Shown here: positions 38,911 to 46,893 of the stretch, in pieces
Layout of the letters: every line of letters begins with the position of its first letter
How positions within the stretch are numbered: the stretch's first letter is position 1
From: an uncultured Verrucomicrobiales bacterium
GTDB taxonomy: Bacteria > Verrucomicrobiota > Verrucomicrobiia > Verrucomicrobiales > DEV007
Length of the DNA: 46,893 nucleotides
Direction of reading: 5' to 3'
Assembly (NCBI GenBank): GCA_943789025.1
Contig: CALSSN010000015.1
Coordinates: 1 to 46,893 of the forward strand
The notes under the pieces: generated by a model
The model's database searches: none
What the model saw: the letters and a program-made list of their open reading frames with translations, nothing else
What the model was told of the DNA's origin: nothing
Translations under genes and position numbers: made by a program

Positions 38911-40725
38911 TCACCGGGTTCCGAGGTAAGAGCCGAGGCGTTCACGGAGTGGTTCGAGGTCCTCCTGTGGCAGCATCTGACAGCTGCCGTCGGTAAAGAT
39001 GACAAGGAACGAGCCGTTCACTGTTTTAGGAGAACGCAGGATAGGCAGATCGTCCGGTGCCGAGAGGCTCAAGCCCTTGGTGTAGACCCATGGCAGCTCC
39101 AGGCCGGTATTGGGATGTTTCCAGGACAGGTTCGCAGCCTGTGGAAGATAGCCTGAGGTGACGATGTCCTTGAGTTCGTTGGGGAAATTTTCGTAGTGAT
39201 CGTATGCGTAGACTCTCAGAGCAAGCGCGAGTTGCGTCCCAGCGGGGGTCGGTAGTCTGAGTCTCGTCCTCATCAGGTGTTAGGTCTCGTTTCGCTATAT
39301 TCATGAAATAGGGGGCGCTTGCCGCGGCCAGTGCTGCAGCGATCGACCCGCCGGCGACTACCGCGGTCGATTTGTGGGACCGGGCGCTGTTGGAAAGCGA
39401 GTAGATGCCATCGCTCAATACCTGGGTTGCAGAAGCGCTGCTCTGTCCAGCGGGATGGTTCTGAAAACGCTGCGAGGAGGGGCATGATTGCGGGAGCCGC
39501 AGTCGGAGTCTTGGCTTGCGCCTGCATCTGACTGATCTGCGTTTGATTCAAATCCTTGAGCACAGAAGAGAGGTCCGATGAGAGGTAGACAAAGGCATTG
39601 CCTGATGCGGGAATGCCTTCGTTGGCGCTGCGGAAATCCGGGTGCTTGGCGACGCCGCCACCGTCGGCAAGGCATCGGGCGAGGAAGTCCGGGTGGCTGG
39701 CGATGAGGACCCGTCCGTGGGCGGTGTCATTGTAGAGAACGGGCTTGAGAACCGTGTCCGCTGCGAGGGGTATTTCGCCGGCAAAAGTGAAGCTGGTAAA
39801 GCCCTCGCCCGTCTTGCGGAGAAGTTGGTCTTCGGGGAACAGTGCGACGACTTCGTCTGCCAGCCAGGCCATATTCGCAATGGAAATGAGAAGTTCGGGG
39901 GCGGGAAGTGCAGGGATTCCCATCTCGAACGGGCCGATTGTCTTCTTCCGGTCGATCTGTCCAACGACAGCGATCTCGGTGTCGGAATGGTTGTAGAGGT
40001 CCTGCCAGGTAGCATGGATGCCCGGGGCAATCGGGGTGGTCGAGCAGGGCGCTGAACTGCCCTGCCGCGGCAGAGAAACCGAGCTCGCCCATGATGCCGG
40101 GAGACGAGGTCAAGGAGAGACTTCAGGTTGAGGTCGATCTCGGCCACGAGATCTGCCTCACTCGGGGCGAGCGACACAGCAGTGAAGGGGGCCGCCTCAC
40201 TGCCAAGTACTTGAAATATTCCGCTCGGTCCATCAGGAAGGTAAAGCAATGAGCGGTTGTGAAAGCCATCTTTCCTGCGGCTGGAACTCAGGCCAATGGC
40301 CTTCAGGTTGGCAAAGCCGAGGCGCTTGAGTATCCCGCTGGCCGCGCCGCTGGAGGTGTTGCTGAAGGGACCAGGAGAGTTTGCAGCGTCGGCTGTGCCC
40401 GCAGATTTCGGCAGGAGTCCCGTCAGGCTTTCGAGTTGAGCTGCGAGGGAGGTGAGTTCGGTCTCGACGTCGAGGAAGCAGAATACCTCGCCGCCGACTT
40501 CAGAGGAGCTGTGGCGGCGCGAGGGAAGTTCGCAGAGCCTCCAGAGGCGGTGTCGAGGTAGCCGGAGATCGAACTCGCTTCGTTGTTGCCGCGAACGAGT
40601 TTTGCCAAGGGATTCTCGAGGTTTCCGTCACTGCCGGGCTCGTCGCAGGAGCTCAGGAGAAAAGCAAGACAGAGAGTGGTAACCAGCGAGCCGGTTTGTC
40701 GTGCAGCTGATATTTCCTTGAACAT
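38911..40725 (-). CDS. Lipoprotein of unknown function, several frameshifts
   Basis: Reconstructed as one gene of about 600 aa. It begins MFKEISAARQTGSLVTTLCLAFLLSSCDEPG, a lipoprotein signal with Cys at LLSSC. Coherent sequence then moves between frames at least four times: EVFCFLDVETELTSLAAQL, SILKRLGFANLKAIGL-like, EADLVAEIDLNLKSLL, IGPFEMGIPALPAPELLISIA, FTFAGEIPLAADTVLKPV, VVAGGSIAAALAAASAPYF and finally LRVYAYDHYENFPNELKDIV. The C-terminal 100 residues resemble the end of verrucomicrobial prepilin-like proteins (VIFTDGSCQMLPQEDLEPL). Two genes instead of one cannot be excluded. It lies 31 nt upstream of the pilT start. Confidence 0.55.
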
Positions 40726-40826
40726 AGGGGAGGATGACAGATCCAAACAGGATGGGCAAGTAGCCTGAATCGCTGTGAGTGGCTGGGGATAGTATTTGGC
40801 GCTTGGATGGGCCGTGGATTTACGGG

Positions 40827-42316
40827 TCAGAAGTCGTCGTCGCGGTCGGGTTCGCGATCGATGAAGCGGCATCGACTCGGCAATGAACTGCAGAGGGATG
40901 TCTCCCGGTCGGGCCATTTCGATGTTTGGCGACGATGAGGAGACCCTTACCCTCATCTTCAGGGGAGGCATCCTCCTCGTCCTCGCCACTTTTGCTGCCG
41001 GCGTAGTTTTCCCGCGAGAGCAATCCAACGAGGTCGGCATCCTGCTCGATGGCGCCCGATTCCCGGAGATCAGAGAGGATCGGGCGGCCGCCTTTGCGGG
41101 ATTCAACCGCTCGATTAAGCTGAGCAAGCACAATGATCGGAACATCGATCTCCTTGGAGAGAGCTTTCATGCCAGCCGAAATCTCGGCGATTTCGATCTG
41201 GCGGTTATCGGCAGCTTTGCGACTCGAGGAGGTGAGAAGTTGCAGGTAGTCGATGGCGATGAGCTTGATCCCGAACTGCTGCTTGTAGCGGCGTGCTTTG
41301 GCTCGAAGTTCAAGAATCGAGAGCCCAGGGGTGTCATCGATGATGATCGATGACTCTTTGAGATCGTTGGCAGCCTGGGCGAGCCGGCGGTGGTCCTCTC
41401 GTGAGAGCAGGCCGCCTTGGAGGCTCTGCATGCTGAGTTTTCCGCGTGAACAGAGAAGCCGGTGGACCAGCTGTTGGGAGGTCATCTCCAGGCTGAAGAC
41501 CGCGGTCGGGAGACTGAGATCCACCGAGATGTGCTCGATGATATTCATTGCGAACGAGGTTTTCCCCATCGACGGCCTGGCCGCGACTACGATCATCTCT
41601 CCCCCTTTCAGGCCATTGGTCATTCGGTCGAGTTCTTTGAAGCCCGTCAGGATGCCCTTCTGTCCGTCCGGGTCGGTGATCATTTTTTCGATCGCGTCGA
41701 TCGCCGTCATGATCCGTTCGTGCATGAGGAGGATTCCGGAGCTTTTTTCCTCATCCATCCGGATGGCGAAAATGCGTTGCTCGGTATTATCGAGCACGCC
41801 GGCAATATCTTCCTGCTCGTCGTAGGCGTGTTTGATTGATTCGCTGCAGGAAGTGATGATGCGCCGGAGAACATGCTTCTGCAGAACGATGTCTGCATAG
41901 AATTCGAAGTGTGAAGGGGCGGGGACGAAGTCATAGATAGAGGCCAGTCCGGCTGCCCCCCCGACGTTGTCGAGCTTGTTGCGGCTGCTCAGGCGCTCGG
42001 TGATCTGAATGGGTTCGACCGGTTTCCCCTCGTTGTAGATCTCGAGAATCACTGAAAATAGGAGCTGGTTCCCGGGCGAGTAGAATGCCTCCTCGCGCAG
42101 CTTCTCCATGGCCTGGTTGACGGTGGGGTCAGGCAGCTGAAGCATGCAGCTGAGGACACCCCGCTCGGCATCGTCGGAGAAAGGCAGAGAGCGGCCGACA
42201 TCCTCGAGAATCTTTGCCGCCTCGGCAGTCTTCTCGGCATCAGATTTGTGAAGGAATGGCCCGGATTTATTTCCGGACTTCGGAGCTGAGGCAGTTGCAG
42301 AATTGGAAGGAGGCAT
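40827..42316 (-). CDS. dnaB: Replicative DNA helicase, two frameshifts near the 3' end
   Basis: About 496 aa from MPPSNSATASAPKSG; the longer open frame upstream is non-family. N-terminal domain PFSDDAERGVLSCML; Walker A ARPSMGKT (246-253); SLEMTSQQLVHRLL; IAIDYLQLL; VPIIVLAQLNRAVESR; DLRESGAIEQDADLV. After IVAKHRNGPTG the family sequence DIPLQFIAE lies in the next frame (extra base near 40903), and a second shift near 40868 gives RFIDREPDRDDDF and a stop at 40827. An acidic insertion, SGEDEEDASPEDEG, precedes the last strand. Divergent from the KH gene. Confidence 0.92.
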
Positions 42317-42539
42317 GGCAGACTGGTCGGGACAGAGCTCTCCATCATAACAGGCCTCGCTGCGGGGGGCAATCTCGAGCTGGCATGATGGGGCAACTTT
42401 ACGCCAGAATTTTCGGGTTCCGGGGAAGCGCCCGGTGGGAAGCTCCCATGTTGCCTGAACCTGCGCATCTGCGCACACCTTATTTCGTGGCTTTCGTCCG
42501 TTTACAAAAGCGTGGCTGGTTGCCATAGTAGGGGGTTCT

Positions 42540-42900
42540 ATGGATAAAGACGTCGCATTCCTCGAATTCCTCCAGTACACCTTTTCCATTCTCCTTTCCC
42601 GACCCGAGGAGGCCCTCGATTCGTAGTGAGCATCGTGGCGATGGTAACCTGGTTTTTCATGTAAGCCTGCATGCCGATGATGTGGGGAAGGTGATCGGAC
42701 GCAATGGTCATACCATCTCGGCGATTCGGAACCTTCTCGATGCCGGGGCGCTTCGCGCGGGAGTGAAAGTGGTGCTCCGGGTTGATGAACGAGGTGACGA
42801 ATACCTTGCTGGTGCTGAGCAAACTGAAACAGGCGCAGAGTCTGAGATGACCGATGCTTTGCAGGCCCAGGACACGGATCATGCGGAGGGGGAAAGTTAA
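42540..42900 (+). CDS. KH-domain RNA-binding protein (KhpA-like), one frameshift
   Basis: The ATG at 42540 gives DKDVAFLEFLQYTFSILLSRPEEALDS. An extra T near 42624 breaks the frame; the next frame continues SEHRGDGNLVFHVSLHADDVGKVIGRNGHTISAIRNLL, the KH GxxG loop (GRNG), then GVKVVLRVDE. KhpA binds many RNAs in bacteria and is normally about 80 aa. Here an acidic tail of about 38 residues (ERGDEYLAGAEQTETGAESE..) follows, so the protein is about 119 aa. It ends 2 nt before tmk. Confidence 0.75.
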
Positions 42901-42902
42901 TC

Positions 42903-43632
42903 GTGGACGGCACGTCCAGAGGCAGTTTTTATCACTTTCGAAGGTTTCTGAGGGGTGCGGAAAAAACGACCCAGATCCGGTTGCTGGTGCAACGGATGGA
43001 GGCCGAAGGCCGTCGGGTTGAGCAGTTCCGCGAGCCGGGAGGAACCGTGCTGGGAGAACAGATAAGGACTCTGCTCCAGCACACGCCCGAGGTGGCTGAT
43101 ATGGTTCCGGAAGCCGAGCTCTGCCTTTTTGCTGCAAGTCGTTGTCAGCTGGTGAGGGAAAAAATTCTTCCCGCCCTTGCGGGTGGTTGGGATGTTGTGG
43201 CGGATCGATTTTTCGATTCCACCACCGTCTACCAGGGATTCGGACGCGGCCTGCCCATCGATCTGGTGAATGCCGTCAATGGTCTCGCCGTCGGTCAAGC
43301 AAGGCCGGATATCACGATCGTTCTGGACATGGATTCACGAGAGGCTTTCGATCGGGTGATGCGTCGGGGGTGGGGAACGCGACCGCATGGAGCAGCTCCC
43401 ACCGGATTTCTACGAGACAGTGCGCCAGGGGTTCCTCTCTCTTGCTGCGGCTGATCGCGAGCGCATGCAGGTCGTGGATGCTTCGCTGCCTGCCGAACAA
43501 GTTGCAGCAATCGTCTGGCAGAAGGTATCTGCCTGCTTGAGCCCGGGCCTGCTTGATGCGTCGCACCGCCCTGGCAGGGGCAGGGGCAGGGGCAGGGGCA
43601 GGGGTGACAGCGATGGCAGGGGTGCATCTTGA
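42903..43632 (+). CDS. tmk: Thymidylate kinase, four frameshifts
   Basis: A GTG at 42903 fits the corrected start DGTSRGSFITFEGSEGCGKTTQIRLL, where the P-loop GSEGCGKTT appears once one base is removed from each of the runs at 42926-42930, 42945-42947 and 42961-42966. Intact parts are FREPGGTVLGEQIRTLL, DRFFDSTTVYQGFGRGL and ITIVLDMDSREAFDRVMRR. A fourth extra base in the G-run 43366-43370 shifts the end, RDRMEQLPPDFYETVRQGFL. All four are +1. The enzyme makes dTDP from dTMP. The C-terminus ends in a Gly-Arg repeat from a hexanucleotide array. Confidence 0.88.
43573..43604. repeat. Hexanucleotide tandem repeat at the 3' end of tmk
   Basis: Five copies of GGCAGG in a row lie inside the end of tmk and encode GRGRGRGRG. 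A variant unit follows at 43615-43620. Such an array is prone to slippage. Confidence 0.85.
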
Positions 43633-43682
43633 TCAGACGAGGGTAAAAAAAAAGCAACTGACTTTGGAAAGATCGGAAAGAT

Positions 43683-44662
43683 ATGGCACTTGATGAACAG
43701 ACCGCGCTTGAGTATCTGAGCCGTTCGCAGGAGAACCAGCGGCTGGGTCATGCCTACCTCGTGACCGGTAGTGATCGCGACGGCAGAGCTTCGCTCACGC
43801 TGGGTATTTTGCGTGAGATCGTCGGATTAGAGGCCGCATCGCTGGAGGAGGCAGAGGGCGAATGGGTGGTTGTCGCCCGGCCGAGTTCTCTGTCCCGGCG
43901 GATTGTGGTCGACCAGATCAGGGCCTTGGAGCACCGCCTCCAGACCGCATCTGGAGGGCAACTTAAAGTGGCAGTCATCGAGGAGGCCGATCGCCTCCAG
44001 ACAGAAGCCTCGAATGCCTTTCTCAAGACGCTGGAAGAACCTCCGGCGGACAGTTTGATCCTGCTGCTTACTGGGTTTCCCGAGCAGCTTCTGGAGACGG
44101 TCCGCTCGCGTTGTATCCGGCTTGCCTATGCGTGAACTCCCGGTGCCGAGAGGTTAGGGGAGGAAGGGAAGGCACTGCTGTCAACCCTTCGGGTAGCAGT
44201 TCCCGAAGGCTGGTCACAATGGCGATGGCGCGCTGGCGCTCCTTGGGGTGGTCAATGCGCTGCTCAGGAAAATCAAAGAAAGCGCTCGGGGCGAGACCGA
44301 GGCGCTGTTCAAAGAGGAAAGGCAAGCCCTGCAGAAAAACCACCGAGAGCGACGCCTGGCTCAAGCGCCGGGAGCAGGAGCTCAAGGCGCTTGCACAGTC
44401 GGGTTACCTTGCGCAGCGCAGTGACCTTATGGCGGTGCTGCTCAGGTGGATGGGGGACTGTCTGCTGCAGGCTTCAGGGCGCGGCGGACAGGGGGTGGCG
44501 TTCGAGAGTGAGAAAGAGGAATCTCTCCGAGTCGGCGCGCTTCTGGGTGAGGAGAATCTCCTGCAACGGATCGAGTGCCTCGAGCGTCTCATCGAAAACC
44601 TCGAGACGACAGTCTCGGAACCCCTTGCCATCGAAGTGGGCATTCTCAATGCCTTCGCCTGA
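43683..44662 (+). CDS. holB: DNA polymerase III delta' subunit, frameshifted
   Basis: Reconstructed about 326 aa. The first part is the AAA+ clamp-loader delta' pattern: ALEYLSRSQENQRLGHAYLVTGSDRDGR, VDQIRALEHRLQTASGGQLKVAVIEEADRLQTEASNAFLKTLEEPPADSLILLLTGFPEQLLETVRSRC. After RLAYA the current frame stops at 44135. Coherent sequence continues: GEEGKALLSTLRVAVPEGW, then +1 near 44215 (GDGALALLGVVNALLRKIKESARGETEALFKEER), then +1 in the A-run 44334-44338 (TTESDAWLKRREQELKALAQSGYLAQRSDLMAVLLRWMGD). Its place after tmk is the common tmk-holB order. Confidence 0.8.
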
Positions 44663-44714
44663 TTCTCGCTGCATCTTCCCTGGAAATATTCTCTGGAGAA
44701 GGAAAAATCGGGAT

Positions 44715-45942
44715 TTAGAAGAAGCGTTCAAAAAGCCCGCTGAAGCGCTCGAAGAGGCGCTCGTAAAGTGGGCGTTGATTCCAGTCCTCAAGAAGGATTT
44801 CGTGGGATTTGGCAAAATCATTCTCGAATCTCTTGCGGGTGGTGGCAGCGAGAGCGTCGTGGCGTGCTTCGACAAAAAGTTCGTGGTTGGTGAAAAACGA
44901 GATGCGGTCGAGGTTGGCTGACCCCACGACTACCCACTGGTCGTCAAAGAGTGCAATCTTGCTGTGGAAGAAGGCTGGCTGGTATTCGAAGATCCGGATG
45001 CCGGCTTCGAGGAGGTGCTGGTAGTGGCGCCGGGCTGCCATTCTCACGGTCGGGTGGTCGTGATCGAGCGGCCCGGGGGAGGAGTAGACGGACGTCGATT
45101 CCGCTTTTAGAGGCATGGCGGAGGACGCGCCTCAGGCGGTTGCTGGGAATGAAGTAGGGGGTCGCCAGCCAGATCTTGCTTTGGGATGCTTTCATCCGCG
45201 AGTAAAGAACCGAGCGAAAGCGCAGAGCCCACAGCGGGTGCTGTGTCACCATTCTCGCCTGGCCCGGGCGGGCTTCGAGAATACGTGCGACCGGCATGGC
45301 CCGAACAGGTCTGTGCCAGAGGTGATCGAAGGCGTCGGCAGCTTGCTGGACGAGCGCTCCAGTCACCCTGAGCATGGTTTCCCGAGCCGCTGTCTGGGCA
45401 AGTCCCGGCCACCACGGGTCGGAGATGCCAATCCCGCCGACCCAGGCAGCCCGGTCATCGACTACGATGATTCTCCGGTGGGTTCGGTGAATGATCCGTT
45501 GGATTCCGCGAAGAAAAACCGAGGAAATCTCCACCGGGTCATTGAAAATCTTCAGAGCGATTCCCGCCGCCTTGAGCCGTTGTTTGGCTTCGCTTCCTGC
45601 CAGCAGAGACCCGATGCCGTCGATGTGGACAGCTACCTTCACCCCTCGCTCGGCGGCAAGAATGAGCCGGTCTGAAACGGCATGTCCCGCGACGCTGTCA
45701 CGAAGAATATAGTTTTCGAGCAGGATCCTTTGCCTGGCGGAATCCAGATCGCTGAGGAGCTTTTCCCAGGTTGCTTCAGGATCAGAAAGGAGCTGCGGCG
45801 CGGGGCAGTCGACAAAAGGGAAGGGCGCGGTGAGGCGGCGCTTGGAGGACCATTTTCGCCTTTTTTTTGCTCCCTGCGGGCCCTTTTCAGGGGCAGGCGC
45901 AGGGTCACGCGGATTGGTCTCGTGGCTCGTAAGACGCTTCAC
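44715..45942 (-). CDS. Phospholipase D/cardiolipin synthase-like protein, one frameshift
   Basis: GTG start at 45942, overlapping the uspA stop (GTGA). About 408 aa after correcting an extra base in the G-run 45075-45079 (the family VRLLLPGPLDHDHPTVRMAARR crosses from one frame to the other). Two PLD motifs: first HRRIIVVDD, where the HKD Lys is Arg, and second HSKIALFDDQWVVVGSANLD, intact. Before the first, RILLENYILRDSVAGH is typical of cardiolipin synthases. The N-terminal part lacks transmembrane helices and is very basic, as in ClsB-type enzymes. Cardiolipin or related phospholipid transfer is probable. Confidence 0.82.
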
Positions 45943-46406
45943 TCTCTCGATCTTGGCACGATGAGCAGCGGGATCGTGGACTTGTGGAGCACGGCTTCTG
46001 AAACACTCCCTAGCACCAGCCGCTCGAGGGCCTTGGCCCGGTGTGATCCGATTACGATCAGAGATGCCTCGCGCTCGCTTGCGAAATCGAGGATCGACTG
46101 CGCCACTCCGTTTTCGATGGGTTTCATGTAGCCGGTGGCCGAGATTCCCGCTCGTGGAGGTCGTGCACCATCAGGCGAATCTTTTCTTTTTCCTCCTGCA
46201 GAGATTCTTCGACATCTGCCGGACGCTCGACGACCGCGGGGAAGACGTAGGGAGGAGTGAAGTAAATTTCAGGATCTGCCGTGTAGACGTGGCATGATAT
46301 GCAGTTCGGCCTTGGTTCCCTCGGCGATCTCTCCCGCGATTTTAAGGATGTCGTCGACCTCTTCATTGAAGTCGACGGCTACTGCGATGTTTTTTAATGC
46401 GTTCAT
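45939..46406 (-). CDS. uspA: Universal stress protein family, two frameshifts
   Basis: About 155 aa. Start MNALKNIAVAVDFNEEVDDILKIAGEIAEG is a UspA N-terminus. The frame breaks after AELHI near 46290 (extra C) into VYTADPEIYFTPPYVFPAVVERPADVEESLQEEKEKI, and again near 46148 (missing G) into ATGYMKPIENGVAQSILDFASEREASLIVIGSHRAKALERLVLGSVSEAVLHKSTIPLLIVP, which contains the Gx2Gx9GS(V)xxx ATP-binding pattern of the family. It ends by overlapping the PLD gene. The role is stress-related ATP binding; substrate and partner unknown. Confidence 0.85.
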
Positions 46407-46629
46407 GGATTATGCAATGGTCTATTTTACTCTGCACCTATATCTGGTTGCTGGCCAGACAGGTTTTGCCCGCGGGTTATCATGCTGGAATTGACTCGCT
46501 ACACTCGCAAGGGTTGTCCGAAGCAGATGACGAGTCAATTGGTGCGGCGGTGTGGGTCTTCTGGCGTGCGTCGCAGCGGATCGAGCCGAGCGTGTTTCCG
46601 CCCGTCAGGTGTTTGCTCGCTTTTTTTGT

Positions 46630-46893
46630 TCAGTCCGACTGGTGGTTGTTCGCTTCGACCCAGCGGACGGCATCGCGAAGCAGTTCTTTGCCGTCAGCCA
46701 GATGCAGCTTCTCTTTGATGTGCGCGCGATGGGCATCAACCGTCCTCGTCGCAATGCCTAGCTCATCACCGATCGCCTTGGAACCTTTGCCCTGTCCGAT
46801 AAGGGTGAAGACCTCCAGCTCGCGGTTAGAGAGCGCAGAGGTGCGATCTGAGAAACTCTTTTTTTCGGCCAGAAAAGATCTCCATGATCGTTC
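46630..46893 (-). CDS. LuxR/NarL-type response regulator, C-terminal HTH only (partial)
   Basis: The frame is open at the right edge, so only the last 87 residues are seen. The LuxR helix-turn-helix reads ALSNRELEVFTLIGQGKGSKAIGDELGIATRTVDAHRAHIKEKLHL, followed by ADGKELLRDAVRWVEANNHQSD and a stop at 46630. The typical recognition helix with TVDAHR is intact and no frameshift is seen. The receiver domain should lie beyond the window. It is separated from uspA by about 220 bases in which I see no gene. Confidence 0.88.
   Translation of the reverse strand, partial: ERSWRSFLAEKKSFSDRTSALSNRELEVFTLIGQGKGSKAIGDELGIATRTVDAHRAHIKEKLHLADGKELLRDAVRWVEANNHQSD

Noticed and set aside
42317..42913. A 199-residue N-terminal extension of DnaB
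   Set aside because: The extension is antisense to the KH gene and unlike DnaB; the family start is the Met at 42316.

Overview
The window comes from a bacterium of the Verrucomicrobiota, most likely near Verrucomicrobiales. This rests on the paired PSCyt2/PSD1 (DUF1549/DUF1553) and DUF1501 proteins, a DUF1080 secreted protein, the many Gfo/Idh and SDR enzymes, moderately high G+C and weak Shine-Dalgarno use. The placement is inferred from gene content, not from a marker-gene tree. No rRNA, tRNA, CRISPR array, integrase or transposase was recognised.

Layout. 1-6590 (minus) is a tightly packed sugar-acid operon: D-2-hydroxyacid dehydrogenase, gluconokinase, LDH2-type dehydrogenase, glucuronate isomerase (uxaC), mannonate oxidoreductase-like SDR, Gfo/Idh/MocA oxidoreductase and a DUF1080 protein cut by the window edge. 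6852-16579 holds an SDR, ilvC, a cysteine desulfurase, a HAD phosphatase, an ABCG-type half transporter, an AsmA-like protein, an aldo/keto reductase and a VOC protein. 16762-22714 holds a UvrD/Rep helicase, mnmH, a Fic-fold protein with a ruined active site, rnhB, yraN and a 3D-domain lipoprotein. 23053-29764 encodes envelope proteins: two overlapping secreted proteins that may be distant relatives, a PSCyt2/PSD1 protein, a DUF1501 protein and two small membrane proteins. 30238-33201 is the split proton-translocating transhydrogenase pntAA-pntAB-pntB. 33345-46893 is mostly housekeeping: gyrB, smpB, a secreted protein, a PilT-type ATPase, a lipoprotein, dnaB, a KH-domain protein, tmk, holB, a cardiolipin-synthase-like protein, uspA and the C-terminal part of a LuxR-type response regulator.

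The most striking structural fact is a sharp change at about 33.4 kb. To the left every recognised gene is an open frame. To the right gyrB, a secreted-protein gene, pilT, a lipoprotein gene, dnaB, the KH gene, tmk, holB, cls and uspA each carry one to several single-base frameshifts, mostly in short homopolymers. The family sequence reads through perfectly when each is corrected. A low-quality stretch of assembly explains this best, so I annotate these as single genes with frameshifts and flag the region.

The best biological leads are the Fic-fold protein with a C-terminal winged helix and no catalytic residues; the pair of overlapping secreted genes, one ending in a nuclease-like domain without its acidic residue; a dispersed intergenic repeat at 30.0 and 36.2 kb; and the sugar-acid operon, which mixes uronate and keto-aldonate type enzymes.
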